From NCBI RefSeq assembly GCF_001981525.1, contig NZ_MPSB01000001.1, forward strand, positions 372,001 to 436,000: DNA of 64,000 bases, given 5' to 3'. A program made the position numbers and the translations under genes. Source of the stretch: Sphingomonas jeddahensis. GTDB lineage: Bacteria > Pseudomonadota > Alphaproteobacteria > Sphingomonadales > Sphingomonadaceae. The notes under the pieces were generated by a model, which did not search any database, had not been told where the DNA came from, and saw nothing but the letters and a program-made list of their open reading frames with translations. This document shows, in pieces, positions 10,769 to 18,399 of this stretch. Positions within the stretch are counted from its first letter, which is position 1. Each line of letters begins with the position of its first letter.

Positions 10769-10788
10769 CGCTAAGAGGAACTCTCGTC

Positions 10789-12036
10789 ATGAACTTCGAC
10801 GACACCCCCGAAGAAGCCGCCTTCCGCGCCGAAGCGCGCGCCTGGATCGACGCCAACGCCCCCAAGCACCTCCACCCGATCTTGTCGGGTTCGGGCTTCG
10901 GCACCTCGGCGGAGGCCGGCGAGATCGACATGCTCGCCGAGGCCAAGAAGTGGCAGAAGGCAAAACGCGACGCCGGCTGGGCATGCCTTCATTGGCCAAA
11001 GGAATATGGCGGCCGTGGCGCGTCGCCGATGGAGCGCGTGATCTGGAACCAGGAGGAGGGTGTGTATGCGCAACTCTCCTTCACCTTCATCATCGGCCAG
11101 GGCATGTGCGGCCCCACTGTGATGGCCTGGGGCAGCGAGGAGGACAAGCAGCGCCTCCTGCCGCCACTCGCCGCGGGCGAGGACATCTGGTGCCAGATGT
11201 TCTCCGAACCCGCCGCCGGCTCCGACCTCGCGGGGCTGCGCACCCGAGCGGTACAGGATGGGGACGAATGGGTCGTGAACGGCTCCAAGATCTGGACGTC
11301 GGGCGCGCACATCTCGCAATATGGCATCCTGCTCACCCGCACCGATCCGACCGTCGCCAAGCACAAGGGGCTGACGATGTTCTGGGTGGACATGCGCTCA
11401 CCTGGTATTGAGGTCCGCCCGATCCTCCAGGCGCACGGTCAAAGCGGGTTCAACGAGGTGTTCTTCACTGACCTGCGCATTCCCGATTCCCAGCGTCTCG
11501 GCGCGGTGGGTAACGGCTGGAACGTGTCGCTGACCACACTGATGAACGAGCGGTTGTCGATCGGCTCGGGCATGTCGACCGGCTTCGAGCCGTTGCTCGA
11601 TTACGCCACCCGCGCGCCTGGCCCGAGCGGCGGCCGCTTGGTGGACGATCCCTCGATCCGCTCCAAGCTCGCGGATTGGGCGACCAAGGCCAGTGGGCTG
11701 AAATACACCAGCATGCGCGCGCTGACTGCGCTATCAAAGGGCGAGCAGCCCGGACCGGAAAATTCAATCGGCAAGCTGGTCGCCGGCTCGACCATGCAGG
11801 ACATTGCGATGTTCGCACTCGACCAGCAGGGCGAGATGGGCGTGCTGACCGATCCCGAACTCGCCGCGCACGCGGCGCGTTTTCAGCAAACTCTGATGCG
11901 TTCACCTGCGACCCGGATCGAGGGCGGTACGGACGAGATCCTGCGCAACATCATTGCCGAACGCGTGCTCGGCCTTCCTGGCGACGTTCGTGTCGACAAG
12001 GACGTGCCGTTCGAGAAGATCCCGACGCGCGCGTGA
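10789..12036 (+). CDS. acyl-CoA dehydrogenase family protein (catalytic-type subunit)
   Basis: 415-aa acyl-CoA dehydrogenase. It has the canonical flavin-contact strand with SEPAAGSDLAGL and the C-terminal RIEGGTDEILRN element; E378 is the candidate catalytic base by position. The start at 10789 is chosen because AAGAGGAA lies just upstream. In-frame sequence back to 10735 is the arm of the palindromic repeat, giving the repeat-derived peptide LRQAQHERER. Together with the gene at 9535 it resembles two-gene heteromeric acyl-CoA dehydrogenases of steroid and other cyclic-acid degradation (FadE26/27 type), but the substrate is unknown. Confidence 0.92.
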   Translation: MNFDDTPEEAAFRAEARAWIDANAPKHLHPILSGSGFGTSAEAGEIDMLAEAKKWQKAKRDAGWACLHWPKEYGGRGASPMERVIWNQEEGVYAQLSFTFIIGQGMCGPTVMAWGSEEDKQRLLPPLAAGEDIWCQMFSEPAAGSDLAGLRTRAVQDGDEWVVNGSKIWTSGAHISQYGILLTRTDPTVAKHKGLTMFWVDMRSPGIEVRPILQAHGQSGFNEVFFTDLRIPDSQRLGAVGNGWNVSLTTLMNERLSIGSGMSTGFEPLLDYATRAPGPSGGRLVDDPSIRSKLADWATKASGLKYTSMRALTALSKGEQPGPENSIGKLVAGSTMQDIAMFALDQQGEMGVLTDPELAAHAARFQQTLMRSPATRIEGGTDEILRNIIAERVLGLPGDVRVDKDVPFEKIPTRA

Positions 12037-12043
12037 CCTGACA

Positions 12044-12070
12044 CCCTCCCCATGCCAAACATGGGGAGGG
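12044..12070. terminator. bidirectional terminator between acyl-CoA dehydrogenase and phaR
   Basis: A perfect 11-bp stem pairs CCCTCCCCATG (12044-12054) with CATGGGGAGGG (12060-12070) around a 5-nt loop, placed between two convergent genes. It has no long T-run on either strand. Confidence 0.8.
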
Positions 12071-12082
12071 CACGTTGGCAGA

Positions 12083-12628
12083 TCAGCCGAGCTTGTTGAC
12101 CTTGTCCTGCAATCGGGACAGTTCGGCCTTGAGCGCGGCGATCTCGTCATCCTTGCTGGCACCTGCGGCGGGGGCGGTGCCTTCCGGCTTGAACGCGCTC
12201 GTCGCGGCCTCGAACATCGCCATGTTGCGCTTTGCCATTTCGGCGAAGGGCGATCCGGCGAAGGCACCTTCGACCGCAGACTTGAACTGCGCCTGATTGC
12301 GGCGGAAGCTGTCCATTGACGCCTCCAGATAGCCGGGCACCATCGCCTGCATCGAATCGCCGTACATCGCGATCAGCTGGCGCAGAAAATTGACGGGGAG
12401 CATCGGCTGCTCGCCGCGACCTTCCTCCTCCATGATGATCTGGGTGAGGATATTGTGGGTAATGTCCTCGTCGGTCTTCGCGTCGACGACTTTAAACTCG
12501 CGCCCTTCACGCGTCATCGCGGCAAGGTGTTCCAGCGTGATGTATGATGAACTTTCGGTATTGTAGAGACGCCGGTTGGCGTACTTCTTGATGATGACCG
12601 CGCCCTCTCCGTTATGCTGTTTTTTCAT
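12083..12628 (-). CDS. phaR: polyhydroxyalkanoate synthesis repressor PhaR
   Basis: Transcriptional regulator that senses PHA and represses phasin/PHA genes. It has 181 aa. The N-terminal PHB_acc_N domain is unmistakable (IIKKYANRRLYNTESSSYIT, then a TREGREFKVVDAKTDEDIT block). The PHB_acc central region follows (LPVNFLRQLIAMYGDSMQ). The C-terminus is a Lys/Leu-rich short coiled-coil (ALKAELSRLQDKVNKL). The start MKKQHNGEG is at 12628; the frame is open far upstream but this only crosses the divergent gene. Only 15 bp separate it from the PHA-synthase-like gene, so the two share a compact control region. Confidence 0.96.
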   Translation of the reverse strand: MKKQHNGEGAVIIKKYANRRLYNTESSSYITLEHLAAMTREGREFKVVDAKTDEDITHNILTQIIMEEEGRGEQPMLPVNFLRQLIAMYGDSMQAMVPGYLEASMDSFRRNQAQFKSAVEGAFAGSPFAEMAKRNMAMFEAATSAFKPEGTAPAAGASKDDEIAALKAELSRLQDKVNKLG

Positions 12629-12643
12629 CGCGATGCCCCGCTT

Positions 12644-13696
12644 ATGACTATTTACCGCGCTACAGCATCCGTTACGGCGCCGCAACACGGCCCCCGCCCT
12701 TTGCCCCTGTTCCTCGACATGTTGCGCGAACAAACCGCAGCATCGCCCGAGCGGACGGCTGCCGCCCTCGCGGGGTTGCGCCACTATCAGGAGGCGCCAC
12801 GCACGCTGCGCCGAATGGCGCGCGCGGCACGGCGGCAAGGCCGCGCGCGGCTGCGCGACTATGGCGGCGACGGTCGCCCCGTGGTATTCGTCCCGTCGCT
12901 GATCAACCCGCCCCACATCCTCGACCTGGTGCCCAGCCGTTCGCTGCTGCGGTGGATGGCAGCGCAGGGCGTCCAAGCCTGGCTGCTCGACTGGGGCGAA
13001 CCGACGCCCGCCGAGCGCGCGATGGACGTTGCCGCCCATGTCGAACGCCTGCTGTTGCCGATGCTCCGCCGGCTCGACCAACCACCGATACTCGTCGGCT
13101 ATTGCCTGGGCGGCACGATGAGCATCGCCGCCGCTGCCACGGGCGCCTGTGCTGGACTGGCGACGATCGCCGCGCCGTGGCATTTCGAGGGCTATGGCCC
13201 AGCTGCCCGCGCCGAGATCGCGACGCTCTGGGAGGGCGCCCGACCGACCTGCGAGCAGCTAGGATTGGTGCCAATGGAGGTGCTGCAAGCCGGCTTCTGG
13301 AAGCTCGATCCCGCGCGCACCATCGCCAAATACGAAAGCTTCGCGGCGCTCTCCGGTAACGAAGCCGCGATGTTCGTCGCCATGGAGGATTGGGCGAACG
13401 GCGGCGCACCGCTCACTTTTGCCGCGGGTGCGGACCTGTTCGAAACCTTCCTCGCCGCCGATTGCCCTGGCCGCGGCGACTGGCTGGTCGCCGGCCGAAC
13501 GGTCGATCCGCTCGCCTTGCCCTGCCCCACGATCGAATTCGTCTCGCTCAGCGACCGTATCGTTCCCGCCGCCACCGCGATCGGCTTGCCCGAGCGGCGT
13601 GATCTCGGCGCCGGTCATGTCGGCATGATCGTCGGCAGCCGCGCACGCGCACAACTGTGGGAACCGCTGCGCGACTGGATCGCCGCGCTGCCCTGA
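12644..13696 (+). CDS. short PHA-synthase-like alpha/beta hydrolase
   Basis: 350-aa alpha/beta-hydrolase resembling PHA polymerases and PhaC-related hydrolases. The nucleophile elbow is GYCLGG with Cys at residue 154, the cysteine-type lipase box of PhaC. Candidate triad partners are D304 (SLSDRIVP) and H325 (GAGHVGMI), matching PhaC order. The N-terminal part has VVFVPSLINPPHILDL, another PhaC-type block. The length is that of class III synthases rather than the roughly 560-600 aa class I enzymes, but no phaE is adjacent. Start 12644 is preferred; an ATG at 12614 would overlap phaR. Polymerase versus esterase/depolymerase cannot be decided here. Confidence 0.82.
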   Translation: MTIYRATASVTAPQHGPRPLPLFLDMLREQTAASPERTAAALAGLRHYQEAPRTLRRMARAARRQGRARLRDYGGDGRPVVFVPSLINPPHILDLVPSRSLLRWMAAQGVQAWLLDWGEPTPAERAMDVAAHVERLLLPMLRRLDQPPILVGYCLGGTMSIAAAATGACAGLATIAAPWHFEGYGPAARAEIATLWEGARPTCEQLGLVPMEVLQAGFWKLDPARTIAKYESFAALSGNEAAMFVAMEDWANGGAPLTFAAGADLFETFLAADCPGRGDWLVAGRTVDPLALPCPTIEFVSLSDRIVPAATAIGLPERRDLGAGHVGMIVGSRARAQLWEPLRDWIAALP

Positions 13697-14722
13697 TCAG
13701 CGCCACACGCGATCGAAGCGACGGCCCAGACCGGTCAGCAGCTCATATTGCGACACGCGCGACGCCGCCGAGGCATGCGGCAGATCGGCGTCGAAGGCGA
13801 TCCAGTCTCCTTCGCCCACATCAACGCTCGTGGCGTCAAGCGCCGTCAAATCCATCGACACGCGCCCGATCACCGGCAGCGCGCGATCACCGGCGTAGGC
13901 GGCGCCGGCATTGGAAAAAGCGCGCTTATACCCATCGGCATAGCCAAGATTGACGATCACCACGTCGCTGTCGCGCGCCGCCGTCCAGGTCAGGTTATAC
14001 CCCACCTGCTGCCCCGCCGGCACGCGCCGCCGCTGCAACACCTCCGCCTCGACTGTCACCACCGGCCGGATCACGCCGGCAAGTGCGTCGCACGGCACGC
14101 CGCCATAAAGCGCCAGCCCCGGCCGCGTGAGATCGAAGGCATAATCCTTACCCAGGGCGATGCCCGCGGAATTGGCGAGGCTCAGCCGCCGCGCATTTGT
14201 GCGCCCCGCAAGCGCTGTCATCGCCAACCGCTGCCGTTCGTTAACCGGCGACGCTTCATCGGCGCAGGCTAGATGGCTCATCAGCGTCTCCACCTCGAGC
14301 CCATCGAGCAACCCGTTGCCGATCTCCTCGGGCGATACGCCCAGCCGGTTCATGCCCGTGTCTACCATCACATCGCACGCGCCCACCCCGGCCTCGCGCC
14401 AGCGACGCACCTGCGCTGCGGTGTTGAGTACTGGCCGCGCGAATTGCTGCGCAGCAAACGTCATGTCGTCGTCGCGGACGCCATGCAGCACCGAGAACGA
14501 GACGCCGAAGTCAGCCAGCGCAGCCGCCTCCGCCCAGGTCGCTACGAAAAAGTCTCGGCATCCCGCACCAGCGAGACGCTGCACCACCTCGCGCGCGCCA
14601 AGGCCATAGCCGTCTGCCTTCACCGCCGCGCCGCACGCCGCCGTGCCGCTCATCCGCGCCAGTGCGCGCCAATTGTCCACGAGCGCGCCACCGTCCAGGC
14701 GCAGGCGATTGGGTCCCGTCAT
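13697..14722 (-). CDS. alr: alanine racemase
   Basis: PLP enzyme that makes D-alanine for peptidoglycan. It has 341 aa from the ATG at 14722. The PLP lysine is K35 in AAVKADGYGLGA. The second catalytic residue is Y242 in QQVGYNLTW. The C-terminal beta-domain has RVSMDLTALDAT and the terminal GLGRRFDRVWR block. A GTG ten codons upstream (14752) is in frame but unneeded. It converges on the PHA-synthase-like gene with no gap. Confidence 0.95.
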   Translation of the reverse strand: MTGPNRLRLDGGALVDNWRALARMSGTAACGAAVKADGYGLGAREVVQRLAGAGCRDFFVATWAEAAALADFGVSFSVLHGVRDDDMTFAAQQFARPVLNTAAQVRRWREAGVGACDVMVDTGMNRLGVSPEEIGNGLLDGLEVETLMSHLACADEASPVNERQRLAMTALAGRTNARRLSLANSAGIALGKDYAFDLTRPGLALYGGVPCDALAGVIRPVVTVEAEVLQRRRVPAGQQVGYNLTWTAARDSDVVIVNLGYADGYKRAFSNAGAAYAGDRALPVIGRVSMDLTALDATSVDVGEGDWIAFDADLPHASAASRVSQYELLTGLGRRFDRVWR

Positions 14723-14792
14723 GCACGCGCCGATAACGGCCGCGACGCGCACAGGCCAGTGCGCCGCCGCCGTGGTAGGTATAACCGGCCGC

Positions 14793-15248
14793 TCAGTCCT
14801 TCAGGCCGGCGGGCACGAGCCCGCCGTTCTTCTCCAGCTCGCGCATCACCGCCTTGTGGAGCCAGATGTTCATCTCCGCCGACCCGTCCTTGGCGCCGGT
14901 ATAGCCGAGCTCTGTCGCCAGCTCCTTGCGGTTGGCAAGGCTCGAATCAATGTCGAGCAGCTTCATCAGGTCGACGATCGACGTGCGCCAGTTGAGATCC
15001 GGCCCGCCCTTTTTGGCGGCGAGATTGATCAGCACCTTCTCGACATCGACCGGTGCGGCTGGGGCGGCTTGCGGCGCTGGCGTGGGTGCGGCCGGCGTTG
15101 GCGCTGCGGTTGGCGCTGGCGTAGGACGCGGCGCGGCAGTCGGGGTGGGCGTTGGGGCCGGTGTCGGCGCCGGCTTGCCCGAGAACTGCCCACCCAGCGG
15201 CCCGCGGTCGCCGAAGATCGCCTTCTTGATCGCGCCAAAAATGCTCAT
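14793..15248 (-). CDS. DUF3597 domain-containing protein
   Basis: 151-aa protein. It starts MSIFGAIKKAIFG, typical of DUF3597. Residues 24-66 are an almost pure Ala/Pro/Thr linker (PAPTPAPTPTPTAAPRP type). The C-terminal domain (about 67-151) is the DUF3597 core, with VDVEKVLINLAAKKG, LDWRTSIVDLMKLLDID-like sequence and ELGYTG....MNIWLHKAVM. The fold is thought to resemble a small helical bundle; the function is not known. It is divergent from the following lipoprotein gene by about 100 bp and 70 bp from alr on the same strand. Confidence 0.88.
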   Translation of the reverse strand: MSIFGAIKKAIFGDRGPLGGQFSGKPAPTPAPTPTPTAAPRPTPAPTAAPTPAAPTPAPQAAPAAPVDVEKVLINLAAKKGGPDLNWRTSIVDLMKLLDIDSSLANRKELATELGYTGAKDGSAEMNIWLHKAVMRELEKNGGLVPAGLKD

Positions 15249-15347
15249 GCCAATAACTCCGTTGATCGGGGGAATGACGGCAGAACGCGGACGACGCCCC
15301 TTGGTGCCGCCGGAACGGCGCGCCCGCGCGGACGTTCAGCCCCCGAA

Positions 15348-15788
15348 ATGAAGAAGCGGGTCGCCGTCCTATCGCTGCTGTTGTCGCTCGCCGGATGCGA
15401 TGCCTTGCCGCGCGACCCCGGCGGCACACTCGACCGGGTTCGCCAGTCACACACCATCCGTGTCGGTCTGGCCGACGATGCCATGCCGCAGCAAGCGCGC
15501 GCGCTCCTCGCAGCATTGGCGCAGCAGGAAGGCGCGCGTATCGAGCTGCGACGGGGATCGCTTGAGCCACTGATCGTCGACCTCGACGCGGACCGTCTGG
15601 ATCTCGTGATCGCCGAGGTGGCGAAGCGCACGCCGTGGAAGAAGCTCGTCGCCCCCGGCCCAACGCTCCTTGTCCACGGCGAGGGAAGCGAGCGCACCGA
15701 ATGGCGCGCGCTGATGAAGAACGGCGAGAACCGCTGGATCATGCAGGTCGAGCAGACGTCGCGCGCCGTCGCCCCGGAGGCGTCTTGA
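15348..15788 (+). CDS. small lipoprotein resembling the N-terminal part of a solute-binding protein
   Basis: 146 aa. The N-terminus is a lipoprotein signal with lipobox LAGC (C17). After it, TLDRVRQSHTIRVGLADD resembles the first strand of periplasmic family-3 solute-binding proteins. The rest (ARIELRRGSLEPLIVDLDAD, then RLDLVIAEVAKRTPW) continues that pattern for one lobe only. Family-3 binding proteins are usually about 220-260 aa, so this is a half-size version. Its TGA overlaps a TTG start of the transporter downstream, implying coupling. Function unknown; the binding-protein resemblance is by eye. Confidence 0.72.
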   Translation: MKKRVAVLSLLLSLAGCDALPRDPGGTLDRVRQSHTIRVGLADDAMPQQARALLAALAQQEGARIELRRGSLEPLIVDLDADRLDLVIAEVAKRTPWKKLVAPGPTLLVHGEGSERTEWRALMKNGENRWIMQVEQTSRAVAPEAS

Positions 15789-16765
15789 GCGCGCCCCGCC
15801 AGCCTGACGAGGCGATGAACCGGGCGATGCGGCTGTGCTGGTGGCAGATCGGCTGGTTCGTCACCGTGGTCGCGGTGATGGGCGTCGTCATGGGCCAGAG
15901 CCAGACGATGAAGACGGCATGGATCGAGGACATGCTCGGCTTCGTGCCTCCGATTGCCTTCCTGGTTGCGGCCCGGATGGAGCGCCGCCCGCGAAGCGCG
16001 CGCTTTCCGTTCGGCTTCGCGCGGGCGAACGGCCTCGGCTTCTTCGTCTCCGCGGTGGCGCTCACCGCCGTCGGCGCCCTGCTGCTCGTCAACGCGCTGA
16101 TGACGCTCGCAATGGCCGAACATGCCACCGTCGGCTCGATGCGGCTGTTCGGGCACGACGTGTGGCTCGGCTGGCTGATGCTCGCGGCGCAGGGCTATGC
16201 GCTGATCCCGCCACTGGTGATCGGGACCAAGCTGCTGCCGCTTGCAAGGACGCTCAACGACAAACTGCTCCACACCAACGCCATGATGAACAAGGCGAAC
16301 TGGCTGACGGGCGCAGCCGGGATCGCCGGTGTCGTGGGCCTCGGCCTCGGCTGGTGGTGGGCCGACGCGGTCGCGGCCGGGCTGATCTCGATCGACATCA
16401 TCAACGATGGCTGGAAAGCGCTGCGCTCCTCCGCCGCCGAGTTGATCGACGGCGCGCCGCGCGCGCTCGACAAGCCGGAGGTATCGCCGGACGCTCGCAC
16501 GCTCCACGCGACGCTCGACGGCCGTTTCCCCGGTGCGACGATCCTGATGCGCGAGACCGGTCGGCTGATCCATGTCGAGATCCACGGCGTGGATGCGCCC
16601 GATCCGGTGCCTGCGCGCGAGGAGCTATGGCCGTGCGGCGGGGACAGCGCGTGGCGGCTGGCGCAAGTGACCTTCACCGATCGCCCGCTGGAGCGCGATC
16701 GCTACCAGGAACTGTTCAGTCCGGGCGAACGCCAAGCACCTCGACAGCATCGGCCCGGCCGTTGA
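15785..16765 (+). CDS. CDF-type cation transporter, divergent
   Basis: Inner-membrane protein of the cation diffusion facilitator superfamily, 326 aa from TTG 15785, which has GGAGG 4 nt upstream. ATG 15815 is the alternative start. The layout fits CDF: six membrane segments, a RMERRP...RFPFGFARANGLG loop like the family's PFGHGRAE, then a WWWADAVAAGLISIDI...GWKALRSSAAELID block, and a C-terminal cytoplasmic domain. The usual TM5 site (Asp...His..xAsp) appears as NKANWLTGAAG, and the TM2 site is altered. Its last 50 bp overlap the convergent greB-like gene. Confidence 0.78.
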   Translation: MSAPRQPDEAMNRAMRLCWWQIGWFVTVVAVMGVVMGQSQTMKTAWIEDMLGFVPPIAFLVAARMERRPRSARFPFGFARANGLGFFVSAVALTAVGALLLVNALMTLAMAEHATVGSMRLFGHDVWLGWLMLAAQGYALIPPLVIGTKLLPLARTLNDKLLHTNAMMNKANWLTGAAGIAGVVGLGLGWWWADAVAAGLISIDIINDGWKALRSSAAELIDGAPRALDKPEVSPDARTLHATLDGRFPGATILMRETGRLIHVEIHGVDAPDPVPAREELWPCGGDSAWRLAQVTFTDRPLERDRYQELFSPGERQAPRQHRPGR

Positions 16766-17174
16766 ACGCGACCGCCTCGCCTGCCATCGCGCCCATCATC
16801 GCCCGCGCGAGCGGCGCGGAGAAGGCTATCTTCCCTGCCGCGGGATCGGCCTCGTCGTCGCCGACGATGGTCAGTTCCTGCTCCTTGCCGTTGAGGCGAA
16901 AGCGCACGCGACTGCCGAATGCCACCTCATCCGCGGGCGGTACGGGAGCGAGCACCGCGGTGATGCGCCGCGTGTTCCAATAACGCAGCTCACGCGCGAT
17001 CTGCGTACGGCGATCCTCGTCGGCGTTCGGCTGCTCGGCTTCCAACGCGGCGATACGCTCGTCGATCAGCGTCTTGCCGCGCGCGGTAACGAGATTGGGA
17101 CCGGACGGCAGCGGGAGCTCGAACTTGGGCTCGAGATGCTCCTCATCACTGTCGCGGCGAAAGGCGACGCTCAT
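16716..17174 (-). CDS. greB: GreA/GreB family transcription elongation factor
   Basis: 152 aa. The domain order is that of Gre factors. An N-terminal coiled-coil includes VTARGKTLIDERIAALEAEQ. The C-terminal FKBP-like domain includes VAFGSRVRFRLNGKEQELTIVGDDEADP, AAGKIAFSAPLARAMMG and GEAVAFNG. Gre proteins reactivate backtracked RNA polymerase. The N-terminus (MSVAFRRDSDEEHLEP) is of the GreB-like sphingomonad form; the A/B subtype is less certain. The 3' end overlaps the CDF transporter gene on the other strand. Confidence 0.9.
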   Translation of the reverse strand: MSVAFRRDSDEEHLEPKFELPLPSGPNLVTARGKTLIDERIAALEAEQPNADEDRRTQIARELRYWNTRRITAVLAPVPPADEVAFGSRVRFRLNGKEQELTIVGDDEADPAAGKIAFSAPLARAMMGAMAGEAVAFNGRADAVEVLGVRPD

Positions 17175-17261
17175 GGCGGGGTTACTCGCACTATATCACT
17201 CAATCTAGCTGCTACTTCTTCGTCACGTCCGTCTCGAGCCGGCTCCCGCTTTCTCATCAAG

Positions 17262-17306
17262 GTAAGAAGAAGCGGGACCCCGGCTGAAGGCCGGGGTGAC
17301 GTGTGA
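17262..17306. repeat. dispersed repeat, family B, copy 1
   Basis: Contains AGAAGCGGGA followed by CCCCGGCTGAAGGCCGGGGT and GACGTGTGAG. The CCCCGGC/GCCGGGG arms form a hairpin. A related copy is at 61729-61773. It lies between greB and mmsB and could terminate the valine operon. Confidence 0.75.
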
Positions 17307-17316
17307 GTAACAACGC

Positions 17317-18189
17317 TTAGAGCGTCTTGATGATGCCGGAGAAATCCACGCTGCCGTGGCCGGCATCGGTGAACGCCGCGTAGCGATCGGTCGCATGCGT
17401 GCCAAGCGGCACCGCGGCCCCGGCCTCCGCCGCGGCCGCCATGGCGAGCCGCAAATCCTTCAGCATCAGCGCCGCGGCGAACCCACCTTCGTACCCTCGG
17501 TCCGCCGGGCTTTCCGGACCGACGCCGGGCACCGGACAATAGGTGTTGAGCGACCAGCTTTGCGCCGTCGCCTTGCTGGCAATGTCGAAGAACACCTGGA
17601 GGTCCAGCCCCAGTTTCTCGGCGAGCGCGAGCCCCTCGCACGTCGCCAGCATCGTGCCGGCCAGGATCAGGTTGTTGCACATTTTTACCGCCTGCCCCGC
17701 GCCGCTCGCGCCAGCGTGGATCACGGCCTTGCCCATTTCCTCCAGGAACGGCTGCGCCTGGGCAAAGCCCGCCTCGGTCCCGCCGACCATGAAGGTCAGC
17801 GTGCCGCCGTTCGCCGCGGCGATCCCGCCCGACACCGGCGCGTCGACCGCCGCCAGCCCCTTCGCCGCGGCGTCGGCCGACAGCTGGCGCGCGGTGGCGA
17901 CATCGATGGTCGAACAGTCGATCAGGATCGCCGACGGGGCGGCATGGCCGAACACCGCCTCGGCATAAGTAGATGCAACGTGCGCGCCGGCGGGCAGCAT
18001 GGTGATGATCGCCTCCGCGCCCTCCACCGCCTCCGCGGCGCTGGCGGCCGGCAGGCACCCGGCCTTTTTCGCGCGATCGAGCGCCTCCGCGCTGAGATCG
18101 AATGCGCGAACGTCATGCCCCGCCCTGGCGAGGTTCGCGGCCATCCCGCCGCCCATGTTGCCCAATCCGATGAATGCGACGCGTGCCAT
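17317..18189 (-). CDS. mmsB: 3-hydroxyisobutyrate dehydrogenase
   Basis: NAD-dependent oxidation of 3-hydroxyisobutyrate to methylmalonate semialdehyde in valine breakdown. It has 290 aa. The Rossmann signature FIGLGNMGGGMAANLARAGH is at the N-terminus. The substrate motif DAPVSGGIAAANGGTLTFMV and the helix with GSGQAVKMCNNLIL-like sequence (here GAGQAVKMCNNLIL, containing the catalytic lysine) are intact. It is the last gene of the leftward operon. The start at 18189 matches the family N-terminus; an upstream extension to 18252 runs through repeat sequence. Confidence 0.95.
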   Translation of the reverse strand: MARVAFIGLGNMGGGMAANLARAGHDVRAFDLSAEALDRAKKAGCLPAASAAEAVEGAEAIITMLPAGAHVASTYAEAVFGHAAPSAILIDCSTIDVATARQLSADAAAKGLAAVDAPVSGGIAAANGGTLTFMVGGTEAGFAQAQPFLEEMGKAVIHAGASGAGQAVKMCNNLILAGTMLATCEGLALAEKLGLDLQVFFDIASKATAQSWSLNTYCPVPGVGPESPADRGYEGGFAAALMLKDLRLAMAAAAEAGAAVPLGTHATDRYAAFTDAGHGSVDFSGIIKTL

Positions 18190-18367
18190 GTGTATCTCTC
18201 CTCGCCCTCGCCCCTGGACAGGAGAGAGGGATACCGTAGCTTGCCGGTTCACCGGCTAGCGAAGGTTGGGAGAGGGGTCGAGCGAGCCGCAGGCTCGCGC
18301 GGTTCGTGCCGACCCGCCTCACCCTCTCCCAGCTACGACTAGGCAGCAAGCTGCCAAGTCTTCGCAA

Positions 18368-18389
18368 CCCTCTCCCTCAAGGGAGAGGG
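18368..18389. repeat. hairpin in a repeat-rich spacer between enoyl-CoA hydratase and mmsB
   Basis: CCCTCTCCC and GGGAGAGGG form a 9-bp stem with a TCAA loop. The spacer (18190-18399) also holds GAAGGTTGGGAGAGGG and a facing ACCCTCTCCCAGCTACGACT. The 210-bp gap lies inside an otherwise compact operon, so the hairpins may moderate expression or protect the upstream mRNA. Confidence 0.65.
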
Positions 18390-18399
18390 AGCGTTGCGC

